A program made the translations under genes and the position numbers. From an uncultured Saprospiraceae bacterium (GTDB taxonomy: Bacteria; Bacteroidota; Bacteroidia; Chitinophagales; Saprospiraceae), in contig CALKXE010000005.1 of the NCBI GenBank assembly GCA_938003955.1, positions 1 through 64,000 of the forward strand: a stretch of 64,000 nucleotides of DNA, in the 5' to 3' direction. The notes beneath the pieces are model-generated. The model saw only the letters and a program-made list of their open reading frames with translations, was not told the DNA's origin and did no database searches. Shown piece after piece: positions 26,597 through 37,900 of this stretch. Each line of letters opens with the position of its first letter. Position 1 is the stretch's first letter.

Positions 26597-29191
26597 TTAA
26601 AATTCGAAAGCAGCTCTTAAGAAAATTCTTCTCGGCAGAATAGGCCTGCCTACAAAAAAGTTGCCCCCAGCTACTTGGCTATTACCTTGTCTAGGAGAAC
26701 CTTCAGTTACTCCACTAGCATCTAATAAGTTAAATACAGAAAATCCTAGCCTTAAACTTTCATCACCTTTACCTAAATCGAAGGTATATCCAGCATCTAA
26801 TCTTACTATATTGAATCCATCTAGTTCTACTTCATTACTATTGTTTGCAAATTTACTTCCAAGGATGTTAGAGCTAACATTGGCATCTACGCTTCCATTA
26901 TCATAGTTTAGACCAACCATTCCCATAATATTAGGAATTCTAGATATGCTATTGCCCTCTTGTTCTGGATTTCCTTCTACTTTTGTAAATTTATGTTTTT
27001 GATAAGTGAAGTTTCCGTAAGCATTAAGTCCTTTAGAAATATTGTAATTTAAACTTGCTTCGATTCCAAAAGCTTGAGTGCTTTGCAATTGAATTGACTC
27101 TGTAATACCACCTTGTCCATCATTTACAAGATCAACGTTTCTTCTATCGCTTAATGCATTGAAGAAAATTGCTGCTGTTCCTGAAAGTTTATTTGCACCA
27201 TATTTAGCACCAACTTCCCCTTGAATGACAGTCTCAGTTTCATAGGATTGAACAGCTCCTCCATCAAACTTTAATGATCTTAACTGTGGAAAGAAATAAC
27301 CTCTACTCCCATTGGCATAAAGATTCACTTTATTACTTAGTCTGTACAATCCTCCTATAATAAATGCTACATCAGAGGCCTCTACAATTCCTTTGTTGAA
27401 GTTATTAGTACCTATCCCGTTTTCAAGACTTACATTACCGATAGCTTTTTCCCAACGTATCCCTATGTCTATGTCCAATTTTTCTCCTTTGATCTCATCC
27501 GCAATATATGCAGCTATTTTAGTACTCTGTAAAGTCTTATTGGCAGTTTGTCTTCCAGTACCTTCGACATAGCCACTTGTGGAGTGCGAAACTGAATTCC
27601 CTAAACTATCTACGTAAGATAAACCAACAGCTCTTGGAGAATTTGAGAAATCTCCAAGTACATTGTGAATCCAATTATTGTCAAGAGCCTTAGTATTCGA
27701 CATGAACGTACCTATGGTAATGTTATGGTTGCCAAATGTCTTTGTCAGATTTACTTCTCCTACTAACTCTTCCATGTCTCTTTGTCTGTCTAAAACTCTA
27801 TTTTCGAAAAGCAGATCTGTACTGCCAAGCGCTGCTCCATTATCAGAGTATGTAAATGCAGCATTGCCGCCAGGAATGCCTCGGTCTGCTAGGTAGCTGT
27901 CTTGGGATTCAGGTGTATTATGAACACTATCACCATCTAGGAATAAATTGAACCAATGATCGTAAGAAGCAGCTTTTGTTTTAGCTGATAACCTCCAATC
28001 ATTGCCAAATTCATGATTTAATTCAGCCATAATAAATTGACCATTGGTAGTCACTCCATCTCCAATAGGAGACTTGAACCTTCCAAACGGAGTATCAAAA
28101 GAGAAATCCTTAAGTTGACTTGATAACATAGTGTAGATAACTTCTCCGTCATTTCCTATTGGGCGCTCTCTAGCATCATTAGAATTGTCTAATGGATATG
28201 GAAGATAGAACTGAACATTGTCATCTATTTTCTGCATGCTAACGACCAAAGAACTTTTTCCATCATTGAATAGTTTTTTGACATTTCCTCTCATTTGATA
28301 TCCTCTGGTCGGCAAACCAGTTTCTAGGGGTCCTTCATCATATCTGTAAAATCCTGAGACTGCATAATATAAACCTTTAGCCAGAGGCCCAGCGGAAAGG
28401 AAGTCTGTTTTAAGTCTTCCTCCTTCTGCCCATTCTAACTGTACTTTGTTAATAGGATTGTCTGAACCTCTTATACTTTGATAATTGACAATACCGGCGA
28501 CACTACCAGCTCCTTGTAATGTTGCAGAGCCACCTCTTACGAACTCCAATGATCGCAAGCCTATGTCATTTCTAAAATAAACATCATGAGCAGATGAGTT
28601 AAGTCCAAACGTACTTAGTACAGGTATTCCATCTATACTTAGTGGTGTAAAAGCATACTGACCTCCAGATGGAAATCCTCTTACGAAAAGATTTGTTGCT
28701 ACTTCACCACCTCCTCCTTCAGCGGTTATACCAGGTATAGTCCGAAGGATGTCAGCTTGAGAATTTGCGGATAGTCTTGCTAGTTGTTTCCCATTTAATA
28801 CAGTAAGAGACATTGGTGAGTTTTTCTGAGACCTTCCCGTAAATGTTCCAGTAACGACAACTTCGTCCAGTGCCATTTGATCTTCCGTCATCATTATATT
28901 GCCAAGTGATTGATCTCCACCAGTGAGTTGTATTGTAGTACTTCTAAATCCTATGTAAGAAATTATTAATGAACCACCGCCGTCTGGGACACTTATGCTA
29001 TACTCCCCATCAATATTAGTGATTGTGCCTTGACTAGTACCGTCAAGTACTACACTTGCACCGATTATGGCTAGTCCATCTTGGCTAATAACTGTTCCTG
29101 AGATCATATTTTGTGATATAGATACCGTTATAAAAAGTAAGTTTAGGCAGATGGTGCTTAGCCATAGTTTTAAGTTTTGTTGAAATTTCAT
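26597..29191 (-). CDS. TonB-dependent outer-membrane receptor with CarboxypepD_reg-like domain
   Basis: An 864-residue receptor. The signal peptide ends near VSISQN; residues ~28-110 form a CarboxypepD_reg-like domain (ISGTVISQDGLAIIGASVVL, YSISVPDGGG). The plug then follows (LARLSANSQADILRTIPGIT, FVRGFPSGGQYAF, ERG-like FVRGGSATLQGAGSVAGIVN) and a 22-strand barrel ending in a terminal RAAFEF with aromatic last residue. No SusD partner adjoins it, so it resembles siderophore-type receptors in architecture, yet its operon neighbours handle a sugar-glycerate. It probably imports that small glycoside across the outer membrane. Confidence 0.88.
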   Translation of the reverse strand: MKFQQNLKLWLSTICLNLLFITVSISQNMISGTVISQDGLAIIGASVVLDGTSQGTITNIDGEYSISVPDGGGSLIISYIGFRSTTIQLTGGDQSLGNIMMTEDQMALDEVVVTGTFTGRSQKNSPMSLTVLNGKQLARLSANSQADILRTIPGITAEGGGGEVATNLFVRGFPSGGQYAFTPLSIDGIPVLSTFGLNSSAHDVYFRNDIGLRSLEFVRGGSATLQGAGSVAGIVNYQSIRGSDNPINKVQLEWAEGGRLKTDFLSAGPLAKGLYYAVSGFYRYDEGPLETGLPTRGYQMRGNVKKLFNDGKSSLVVSMQKIDDNVQFYLPYPLDNSNDARERPIGNDGEVIYTMLSSQLKDFSFDTPFGRFKSPIGDGVTTNGQFIMAELNHEFGNDWRLSAKTKAASYDHWFNLFLDGDSVHNTPESQDSYLADRGIPGGNAAFTYSDNGAALGSTDLLFENRVLDRQRDMEELVGEVNLTKTFGNHNITIGTFMSNTKALDNNWIHNVLGDFSNSPRAVGLSYVDSLGNSVSHSTSGYVEGTGRQTANKTLQSTKIAAYIADEIKGEKLDIDIGIRWEKAIGNVSLENGIGTNNFNKGIVEASDVAFIIGGLYRLSNKVNLYANGSRGYFFPQLRSLKFDGGAVQSYETETVIQGEVGAKYGANKLSGTAAIFFNALSDRRNVDLVNDGQGGITESIQLQSTQAFGIEASLNYNISKGLNAYGNFTYQKHKFTKVEGNPEQEGNSISRIPNIMGMVGLNYDNGSVDANVSSNILGSKFANNSNEVELDGFNIVRLDAGYTFDLGKGDESLRLGFSVFNLLDASGVTEGSPRQGNSQVAGGNFFVGRPILPRRIFLRAAFEF

Positions 29192-29337
29192 TTTATAGTT
29201 TTAAAGATTAGTAGATATGCAAATAATATTTTGTTTGTTTTGTGCAATGCAATTTTAGGAGAATTGCCTGTAAGAATTCAATAGAAAACTATAATAAAGT
29301 AATACAAAACTATAAATTAGCAGAGTAATCTAAATTG

Positions 29338-30189
29338 ATGAAACCAGAATTTGAAAAAATACAGAAAAAATCGACTCGATCATTTATAGTGAAAGTTGTA
29401 AAAAGGGCTAATCGTCCATTGTTAACGAAGGCATGGCATTATCATCCTGAGATTGAAATTTGTTATACTAAAAAGAGTAGAGGAATGAGATATGTCGGGA
29501 ATAATATTTCTGAATATAAAGAGCGGGATTTGGTTGTGCTAGGGTCAAACCTACCTCATGGTTTTACGACTTCAGATCAAAGCGAACAATATGTGCTTCA
29601 ATTTGGAAAAGAGTTTTTGGGTAAGGGTTTTTTTGGATCAAGAGAATTAGAAGGAATTAATAACATGCTTAAACTCTCTAAAAGAGGACTTTCACTTTCA
29701 GGATCAGCAATTGAAGAAGCGGATTTGAGAATTAAGAACCTTTTTGATCAAAATGAATCAAACTTCAAACAGCTTTTATCGTTATTAGAATTCTTAGATT
29801 TTCTATCTAAATGTAAAAATCTAAATCCAATTTGTACAGAGAAATACAGTTCGTACATGTCCACGAGTAAGTTGAATAGCATCAAGACTATCTTTGAATA
29901 TATTGAGAATAATTTCCAGAAGGAGCTTACTATAAATGATGCTTGTAAAGTGGTGAATTTGACCGAATCTGCATTTTATAAATTCATGAAACGACATACA
30001 GGCAAGAAGTTTACCACGATACTAAATGAGTTTCGAATAGATCATGCTTCTAAACTTTTGACCAGCAGCGATTTGCCAATATCGGAAATATCATACCAAA
30101 GTGGATATAGTAACCTGTCACACTTTAATAGAATATTCAAACAGACTTATCATTTGACGCCAAGACAGTTAAGGAATAAATATGAGTAG
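29338..30189 (+). CDS. AraC-family transcriptional regulator
   Basis: A 283-residue regulator: an N-terminal cupin-like sensor (WHYHPEIEICY, GSNLPHGFTTSD) and a C-terminal AraC double helix-turn-helix (ESAFYKFMKRHTGKKFTTIL and ISYQSGYSNLSHFNRIFKQ followed by TPRQLRNKY). It is transcribed away from the receptor gene from a 146-base shared region, the usual arrangement for a local activator. The start is ATG at 29338; TTG three bases upstream is possible. The ligand is probably the glycoside, glycerate or mannose (inference). Confidence 0.9.
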   Translation: MKPEFEKIQKKSTRSFIVKVVKRANRPLLTKAWHYHPEIEICYTKKSRGMRYVGNNISEYKERDLVVLGSNLPHGFTTSDQSEQYVLQFGKEFLGKGFFGSRELEGINNMLKLSKRGLSLSGSAIEEADLRIKNLFDQNESNFKQLLSLLEFLDFLSKCKNLNPICTEKYSSYMSTSKLNSIKTIFEYIENNFQKELTINDACKVVNLTESAFYKFMKRHTGKKFTTILNEFRIDHASKLLTSSDLPISEISYQSGYSNLSHFNRIFKQTYHLTPRQLRNKYE

Positions 30190-30223
30190 GCACTCAATTG
30201 TTGTAAATGTATTTGACAATTTT

Positions 30224-32290
30224 TTAATAGACATCGGCCAAGTCATTTGTATTGGTGAAAAACAACTTACTAATCATCGAGATTTCTTTTGGTGATTTTA
30301 ATACTTTTTCTTTGCTTTTGACGACTAGAGGTACTTGTTTGTCTCCTTTATTCTTGGCTAATATTCTGTGTGGGTATGTTTTTTCTACCGCTATATACTC
30401 TTTTTCGTTAGACAGAGTTCGTAACTCATACAGGTGGTACTCCCAATTTGCTGCGTCGTTAATTTCGACTATTCTCTTAAGTATAGGAAGGTAGTCATCG
30501 GAGAATGGCATCCAGCTCGACATGATTTTTGTTGAGAACAATAAAGCATCTATTTTCAGATCTTCCTTTAATGTTCTAGCTCCTATCATTGTATGTGGCC
30601 CGATCTGATAGCTTTTGTTTTTACTAGGTTTTATAAAGCTTGTGACCAATTCTAATTTATGCCCCAAACCGTCCATCCTTAATGGTTGACCTGATTTGTA
30701 GTCTAACATGACCGTTCTTAACGTATCATCATATGATCGAAAATTGGCTGTTAAAAAATGGTCTTTTCCGATTTGTATAATCTTGTCATAGTCGATACTT
30801 ATTATTTCTGCACTTGCGAATACCGACTTTTCTTCTCCATCGGTATATGTCATTAAACCCTCCGGTAATTTGAAGATACTTAATGTCTCAGAATTCAAAT
30901 TTATTACTCTTTCCTGTACGCCGCCAAGCGTCTGGATTTTCACATTCTGCAGTATTTTGCTTCCAATGTTAAATGGTTCATTTTCAGTTTCTGTAATATT
31001 ACTATTATCGGATTTTGCGACTATTAAATTATTGAAGCCCTTACGCAGGTCCAAAACTATGCGTTGGCCATTGGCCGTAATAGCGTTGAGTAGTTTGTTT
31101 TTAGAATGTCCATCTACGGCAACTATCGTATCATTCTCTAGTAGAATCAGGTCTTCTGTATGTAGTGAAAATAACTGTTGCTTACCTTTTATTGTAGCAA
31201 AGGCAAATACACTTTCGAAGCCAGGAACATTTTTAATTTTTTCTATTCGAATTGTCTTGTTCTCTGGTATGTACTTAGATAGGTCATCCGATTTTATAAC
31301 GATTGAATTCTTTTTAGCCGATACATTATATAGCTCACAATTATTGAAAGCAACATTTGATTTTTCTATTTTCGTTATTTTAGCATCACCTAACTCTGGC
31401 AGCCGAAATGCCTCGTTTTTCGAGAGATTATAATAATACGTGAAAGACATTGATTTCACTTTGACTATATCATCATGTCCTAAGACTAAATAGCTCTTGG
31501 GGTCAATAATAAACTCAGAATCATTAATATCTAGCGATTTAGAATTGCGTATATCAACGTAATAATCCCTAGTGTCGTCTTGAAATATGTGAAAGGTATA
31601 TTTCCCTAATTCAATTTTAGATTTATAAGTTCTTATTTCGTTTCCATTTATAACTATTGGTTGTTTTTGATCTTCACGTATAAATGCTGTTTTATTTAGA
31701 CCCAGAAATACTTCCTGGTATACAGTGCCATTATCGAATTGTATGGCATTTTTTCCTAAGCCTGTTAGTTTTTCATTATAATATGTTACTGGCTTAAGAT
31801 TACTATCTAAGACTATTTTGCCAACTTGTATGAGTCCTATGTTTGGACTAGTATAAGGTTTATGACCTTTGAAGATTTGATTCTTTTTTGCTGTTTTACT
31901 TTTTAAGGATATGAGAACATCATCTTTTAATATGACTGTCGATTTCAATTTTACTCCCTCATTGTCATACCAAAATCCACGAGTGTTTTTTCTGTAAAAC
32001 GATGATGACATCGACTCAAAATAGTAATCTACCCAATTATTATTAACAGAAATATCTCTATTGTTCTTGTATTTAAGATGTATCGAATTCTTTAGTTTAA
32101 ATATAACTAAGTCATAATCTTTGATCAAATCTGCATCTAAGATTTTTTCACCGTCGATTTTATATGGTTTACTTTTATCATTCGTTAGTCGGGCATCATC
32201 AAACTTGCCATCGATCCATGTGACTATAACATCATTAAGTTCTACTGTCACAGTACCAGAGTTATTGTTTTGATTTGTGCTCGCTGCCAT
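30224..32290 (-). CDS. Large beta-rich protein of unknown family, partner of the VWA gene
   Basis: A 688-residue protein with no signal peptide or membrane segment (starts MAASTNQNNNSGTVTVELND). Repeating short beta-strand pairs of ~45-60 residues throughout, such as LGKYTFHIFQDDTRDYYVDI, FAFATIKGKQQLFSLHTEDL, IIQIGKDHFLTANFRSYDD and YHLYELRTLSNEKEYIAVEK, suggest one or two beta-propellers. No catalytic motif found. It lies 46 bases after the VWA gene on the same strand, opposite a huge MoxR-like ATPase, so it is probably a recognition or scaffolding component of that module. Function unknown. Confidence 0.7.
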   Translation of the reverse strand: MAASTNQNNNSGTVTVELNDVIVTWIDGKFDDARLTNDKSKPYKIDGEKILDADLIKDYDLVIFKLKNSIHLKYKNNRDISVNNNWVDYYFESMSSSFYRKNTRGFWYDNEGVKLKSTVILKDDVLISLKSKTAKKNQIFKGHKPYTSPNIGLIQVGKIVLDSNLKPVTYYNEKLTGLGKNAIQFDNGTVYQEVFLGLNKTAFIREDQKQPIVINGNEIRTYKSKIELGKYTFHIFQDDTRDYYVDIRNSKSLDINDSEFIIDPKSYLVLGHDDIVKVKSMSFTYYYNLSKNEAFRLPELGDAKITKIEKSNVAFNNCELYNVSAKKNSIVIKSDDLSKYIPENKTIRIEKIKNVPGFESVFAFATIKGKQQLFSLHTEDLILLENDTIVAVDGHSKNKLLNAITANGQRIVLDLRKGFNNLIVAKSDNSNITETENEPFNIGSKILQNVKIQTLGGVQERVINLNSETLSIFKLPEGLMTYTDGEEKSVFASAEIISIDYDKIIQIGKDHFLTANFRSYDDTLRTVMLDYKSGQPLRMDGLGHKLELVTSFIKPSKNKSYQIGPHTMIGARTLKEDLKIDALLFSTKIMSSWMPFSDDYLPILKRIVEINDAANWEYHLYELRTLSNEKEYIAVEKTYPHRILAKNKGDKQVPLVVKSKEKVLKSPKEISMISKLFFTNTNDLADVY

Positions 32291-32336
32291 ACTTTATAAT
32301 TGATCTATTCTATATTTCTTATTGGGTTCCTTGGTT

Positions 32337-34814
32337 TCATTCACTTCGTTCTCCATGAGAACTAATTCTTTTACGTCTTTTTTCCCATTTGTGTTCTTGG
32401 CGTTGCTGTAGATATGTTTTTGTCATCATATTCGTAAGTTTTTGCACTCCTTCTTCGAAATTGCTGGTTTCAGTAGAGTGTTCTTCACCGAATATCTTAG
32501 TGATGAATGTCTTTTTATCATCTTCGGACTTTATATATATTCCTTTTATAGCAAATCCTGTTACTTCCCGTCGTTTGTTTACAAACTTATTAAGTTCTTT
32601 TAAGTTTCTAATTCCCATAGATGGCTCACCGTCAGTAATTACAAACATAGAACAAGATAAGTTAATCTCTGAATTTTTGCTTTTCAGTCTGTTTACAAAG
32701 TCAATCATACGATCTTCACAACCGATGATACCATCACTAATATTTGTGCTTTCTAGTCCAGTATATGTAATGTGTGGCCCTGAAATTCTAGATATAACTG
32801 TCAAGATCTTAAATAGGAGATTCTTCCTAGTATATTCATAATCAAACTCAACACCTGGAATAAAGTTATTGCTAAAGAAATGAAAGGCGTCAAATGATTT
32901 TCTGCTCTGAAGTCCTGTGACCATGAGATAGAGCATCTTGTATAGATTCCTCATTCGATCATGATCCATGGAACCTGATAAATCTAAACAAAAACAGTTT
33001 ACTTGCGTAACTTCTCCTTTCTTTATCTTAGTCTTTAGGGTTTTCATTACGTTTCCTCTGATCCATTTTTCAGGATCAAAAACAGTTTCTGGGTCAAATT
33101 CTATTCCATCAGAAGTATGACGAAAGCTATCAAACTCTGTTGTACGTTTAGAGGGCAATGCTGTTTTGAATGCTGAAGTAACAAATGGCACAAAACTTTG
33201 TATTTCTTCTTCTATTTGTAGCATCTCTGTCAGAAATACTTCCTTTTGAGCAATTGAGAAACCTTCTTCCAGATCTATTCCCAATTCTCTCATCTTTTGT
33301 TCTCGAAAAGCGGATCGTGATCGCATGGTTTCATTTGCTTGCCTTATTGCAATATTCCACCTTCTTTGATTGGACGCATAAAAGAAAGACGGAACACTAT
33401 CTATGATGCGCTGTAGACCTTCATTAGATCTAACATTTTGTATTGATTCAATATAAGAGACGAGTAATTCTGCCTCTGCTTTTTCATGGTCTTTTTTATG
33501 TTTCAGATAGGTTGTTGCGATGTCACTTTCTGTTATTGTCGCAAGGTTTAAATTAGGTACTAATTTCTGTTCTACACGTTCCCATTTATAAAATGGGAGA
33601 CTTATAGTGTTGCATAACTCTAGTTGGTATTCTTCTATTTGTTGATTAACGGAATAAACGTATTCGTCATTTTGGGGATTCATGGAAGATTGTCCAATAT
33701 CGATTAATAAGTTAATTTCATTATTAGTCAATCTAGATTTGCGTAATAGTAAATCTCCATAGTCTAACTGTTTATTACCAAAAAGGCTTAGATCATTAAA
33801 ATTAGCTTTGTAAGTCAGCATTGATTTGACTGTGTTGACAATATTTTTCCGACTGAACGTTTTTCCAATTTGACTAATGATTGATTCTTCGTCTAGCGCT
33901 TTATGGACTAAATGAATATTCTCGTTTCTTCCATCCACCGTTATTTCTCGGTGCATTATGATATATCTATCAAGCATTAGTAGACGATAATCTATTGATA
34001 GTAAATTGTGTAAATCGTCATTGAAATCTGGGAAAGACGAGAAGAAAAAATATTTTGAATTTGACTTTTTGACTTCTAATAATTCTTCTATAAACACTTT
34101 CTTGTATTTGGAAATCAGAACCAAGACATCTTTGTCATAATCGTATCCATCTTCTACTATTAAAGGGTTATTGCTAATAACTACTTTGTCTACCAATTCG
34201 TAGAACCATGAAAAAAACACTTGTGTATTTAGTTGTTTGTCATTGGCAATTGGAGAATAGTGAGAGATCCATCCTTCAAGATTTGTAATACTTGCTGTCA
34301 TAGAATCCGAGAAAAGAACAATATTTATGTACTTCTCAGCAGTGTACAATAGTGTTACGGTTGATAGAGGCAGTTTTTTTTGTGAATCAGAGTTGATGTT
34401 TTCTGCAACTGTATCCAATAAATCTATGTACTTGAAATCTGCAGTTATTTGCGCAAGAACATTCATAGAATCGCTTAATTCTTTATGTTTTGTGTTTGCA
34501 ATGTCAGATACTGGCACAAGTAAGCCTAATTCATCAGTCAGTTTTTTAATTTCGTTTCTTTCTCCTTTATTAGGTTTGTTTTTCTTAGTTAAATATTTGC
34601 TTGTATGCTTATTTAATTGCCTAGACCAGTCTATATTTCCTTTCTTGATCGTAGGGTTATAAAGTTGTATCGTCTTGATATCACTTTCTATTATTTGTAC
34701 TGTTTTTGATAATGCGTTAGCCTGGGTTAAATTCCAATTACGAATATTTTCAAAACTTACTTCACGTGGATTAAGCAATGGAATGAAATTGGATAAAATT
34801 GGTGTTGTGGCCAT
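32337..34814 (-). CDS. VWA-domain protein of a MoxR/VWA-type module
   Basis: An 825-residue cytoplasmic protein. The first ~580 residues are helical and unfamiliar. From about residue 600 there is a von Willebrand A domain: FCLDLSGSMDHDRM (MIDAS DxSxS with Asp611, Ser613, Ser615), a Thr/Ser-rich FTYTGLESTNISDG-like loop near 680, and CSMFVITDGEPSMGI with the later MIDAS Asp. VWA proteins paired with MoxR-type AAA ATPases act as metal-dependent adaptors that deliver substrates for remodelling. The ATPase is the divergent neighbour 141 bases away. First gene of a two-gene unit. Confidence 0.85.
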   Translation of the reverse strand: MATTPILSNFIPLLNPREVSFENIRNWNLTQANALSKTVQIIESDIKTIQLYNPTIKKGNIDWSRQLNKHTSKYLTKKNKPNKGERNEIKKLTDELGLLVPVSDIANTKHKELSDSMNVLAQITADFKYIDLLDTVAENINSDSQKKLPLSTVTLLYTAEKYINIVLFSDSMTASITNLEGWISHYSPIANDKQLNTQVFFSWFYELVDKVVISNNPLIVEDGYDYDKDVLVLISKYKKVFIEELLEVKKSNSKYFFFSSFPDFNDDLHNLLSIDYRLLMLDRYIIMHREITVDGRNENIHLVHKALDEESIISQIGKTFSRKNIVNTVKSMLTYKANFNDLSLFGNKQLDYGDLLLRKSRLTNNEINLLIDIGQSSMNPQNDEYVYSVNQQIEEYQLELCNTISLPFYKWERVEQKLVPNLNLATITESDIATTYLKHKKDHEKAEAELLVSYIESIQNVRSNEGLQRIIDSVPSFFYASNQRRWNIAIRQANETMRSRSAFREQKMRELGIDLEEGFSIAQKEVFLTEMLQIEEEIQSFVPFVTSAFKTALPSKRTTEFDSFRHTSDGIEFDPETVFDPEKWIRGNVMKTLKTKIKKGEVTQVNCFCLDLSGSMDHDRMRNLYKMLYLMVTGLQSRKSFDAFHFFSNNFIPGVEFDYEYTRKNLLFKILTVISRISGPHITYTGLESTNISDGIIGCEDRMIDFVNRLKSKNSEINLSCSMFVITDGEPSMGIRNLKELNKFVNKRREVTGFAIKGIYIKSEDDKKTFITKIFGEEHSTETSNFEEGVQKLTNMMTKTYLQQRQEHKWEKRRKRISSHGERSE

Positions 34815-34955
34815 ATCGTAATTTGACTTATAATCTTGTATTCAATGATGATTTGAATAGATAAAGAAATAAAGTTCTTAGTTTTTATGCTGTCAAAATA
34901 ATACTTAGTTTGGAGATTCGATTATTTTTGGAGTAATTCATTTTAACTAATTCAT

Positions 34956-37900
34956 ATGCCAAAACAAGATAACCAATTTCAATTTCAAGCATTACCTGAT
35001 CATTTTCAAAGAGATTCACATGAGCAAATTGTTGGTCTTCAGATAGATAGACTCCATATGTTGAGTGGGGCTTTGTCTAGCCAGGATATATTAATCGTTC
35101 AATATAGGGATAGTCCGCTATTAAGTTTCTATGATGTGAATGGTGCGTTAATTGATGTAGACCATTATTTGCCAGATAACTATTCTCTTAACGATGATAG
35201 TACAAGTCAGTCAGTGGTCTATAATACAAAAGGTTACAAAAAAACGGAAGCTAAGAATAAGGCAAAATATAAGACTATACTTAACCGAATCTATAAAGCG
35301 GGCAACGCTGATTTTTCTGCAGGTTTACAAGTGTTGCATGATTTAATAATTCCCAAAGATTTGCTTGTCAAACTAGCTGGAGTAATTGAATCTGAATATC
35401 AATCAAAGAAGCTAATCGAGGGGCTACATATCAACTTTTTCTGTTTCCATGATTTTCTAGAAGCGCTTGTTTCTGAATATCAAAAGGGTAGTGGAGGCTA
35501 TGTCCATATTACGGAGAATGACAATATTATCATCACAACATTGAACAAACGTTCGGGGATTTCCGTAATCATAGAAACCAAGGATATTAAAGGTGATTTA
35601 TTGCCTGCTAATAAGTGGAATATTGTAAGAACGGGCTCAAAATCAAAATTGGACCAAGCACTTGTATTTAGAACAGAAGATGTAAAGGGATTTTTTAAGT
35701 CTATTAACTTCGAATCTACATTTGATACAGATCGCTATCGACTATATTTCAAGCCAGGAATGTTGTCTATGGATAGTCTGCTGGACAATACTGATAATTT
35801 ATTGAATCTATATATTTATAATAACTGCTATCAAATATTAGCATCTGATCACAACATCATTATCGCTCTAACGAATAATCAAGAAATCACAGTAGTCAAT
35901 ACACACAAATCTGTTATTCCCCAAAAGTGGCCAAGAAAGATAGTTCTTCCCTATGATGCTAAATGGATGAGAGTGGATGAAAATCTAAGCTGCCTATTTA
36001 TCCAAGATGATGAAGGTAGTATAGAAGCTTTTGATATTACAGGCGATCATACAATATCTCTTGGTAATCTTGGGATATATGATGAAGGATTCGAAGTGAA
36101 CCAGAGAGGAGATCTTATCGTGGCACTGAATAATGGTAAATCCCTAGCTAAGATTAAAACGAATGTATATGATTTGAATTTAGGTGCAGATCTAGATAGT
36201 TTCACTGAGATTTTTAAAGATATTTCACATTTATTCAAAGGAGAGTCTATATTCACTAAAACGGAATACGCCGAGGCAATAACGGAATTAGTCGAAGAGG
36301 AAAATAATGCATTGCCTACAGCGATAGAGATGGCAAGATATGATTTCGAAACGAATATAGAGCACAGACTTCTAGAGTCTGGTGACGGGTATTTATCCTT
36401 GTTAGATGTGCAAAATAAAATTGCAATAGCTAGAATAAATATAGCCGAAGAATTGACTGCAAAATCAGATCAGTTAGGGGCTATTCTTGTAGGACAACGT
36501 CTTAATTCCGCAATTTCTAATATTGTAGGCCCAATAGAGAAAAGAGTCAATAGTATGGTTGATATAGCTAGATCTAATAATATATTAGATCTAGTACAAG
36601 CTTACAGGGAGGATATCACTCAACAAAGTGACACGGAGGCTTATCGTGAGATGCTCAATAATCTTAGAGGATTCGATCAAGAATTATCTGCCATGGCACA
36701 CAATTTGGAGGATGGTGTTCTTTCTGAATTCAAAACTATTCAAGAGGAATTAAATTCGCTTTTTGCAAGTCAAATCACGAATGACGAAAATGAACTCAAC
36801 AAGTTTATCTCTGGTGAAATTGATCTAATAGAACAAGCAATAATCGATACGCATGAGCCTCGAAGACTAGAGTTGTTACTAAGTACACATCCAGCTTGTT
36901 TGGAGTTGATGTCACTTCTAAAACAGCCATTTATACTACAAAGTGTGGCTAAGGGAAAAAGATATAGCCCTGCAATGATACAGACAAGGCTACTAGATAA
37001 GGTTGAAAAAAGACACGAAGCACTACAGTTAATCGAGCAAAAGAAAGAAGAAAAGCAAAACGCAGCCAAGCTTCAGTTTTCCAATATGATTTCTGATAGT
37101 ATTCTCTTTTTCGTAAAGAACCATACAGGAGGATTTTCTGATCATGAGCTAAACGCGAATGCTAACCATGAGTCTATCTTACAAGATATAAGGAAGCTAG
37201 AACGTGATTATAATGATGTAAGGTTGGCACAAGACCTGAGAAGGAAACTCAATCGACGCATACTAGATCGGAACAGAGATGATCTAGAAAAAATGGTGGC
37301 CTTTGAGGGCAAGTACGCTTTTGTTCAGAACGATCCTGATTTATATGTAGATCTTGAAAATAATCAAATATCGGTACCTAATTGGGATATCCAGATTACA
37401 GAAAAGAAAAGTGATGAGGATAAATACATTGTAAGCTATGTTAGGAGTTCAGATAAGGAAGTACACAAAATAAGCACGGAGGAAAATCTATTGTCAGGTA
37501 AGGCATTTGAATTGACAGAAGCTGAGTATAGAGCATTCTCATTGAAATATCAATATTATATTACTAGTGAGTTTTCTTATAATTTGCTAGAGGCAATATG
37601 GGCAGTCTATTGTGAAGAAGCAGAGGCGGGAAGTTATCCTCAATTCGCTATTGCAGATATAGAACGAGACATTCCAAAGTCAAGTGTAGAAGCTAAATCA
37701 TTAAGATGTGCTTTAGAGAAAAAACATAAAGAGTATCTAGAGAAAAACAGAGATAGATATGTTCCACAGATTAGTTCTGATTTTATTGATGAGACTCCGT
37801 ATTTTCAAGGGAAACTGCATGAATTCGTATTAAAAGCGAAACTTCAAAAATTAAGCGGGTCGGGAATAATTTTATTAGCTGGGCCTCCGAGTACGGGTAA

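Noticed and set aside
26597-29191. Siderophore receptor assignment for the TonB-dependent protein
   Set aside because: Architecture permits it, but its operon neighbours (hydrolase, symporter, glycerate kinase, isomerase-type cupin) point to a sugar-glycerate; no siderophore genes are near.
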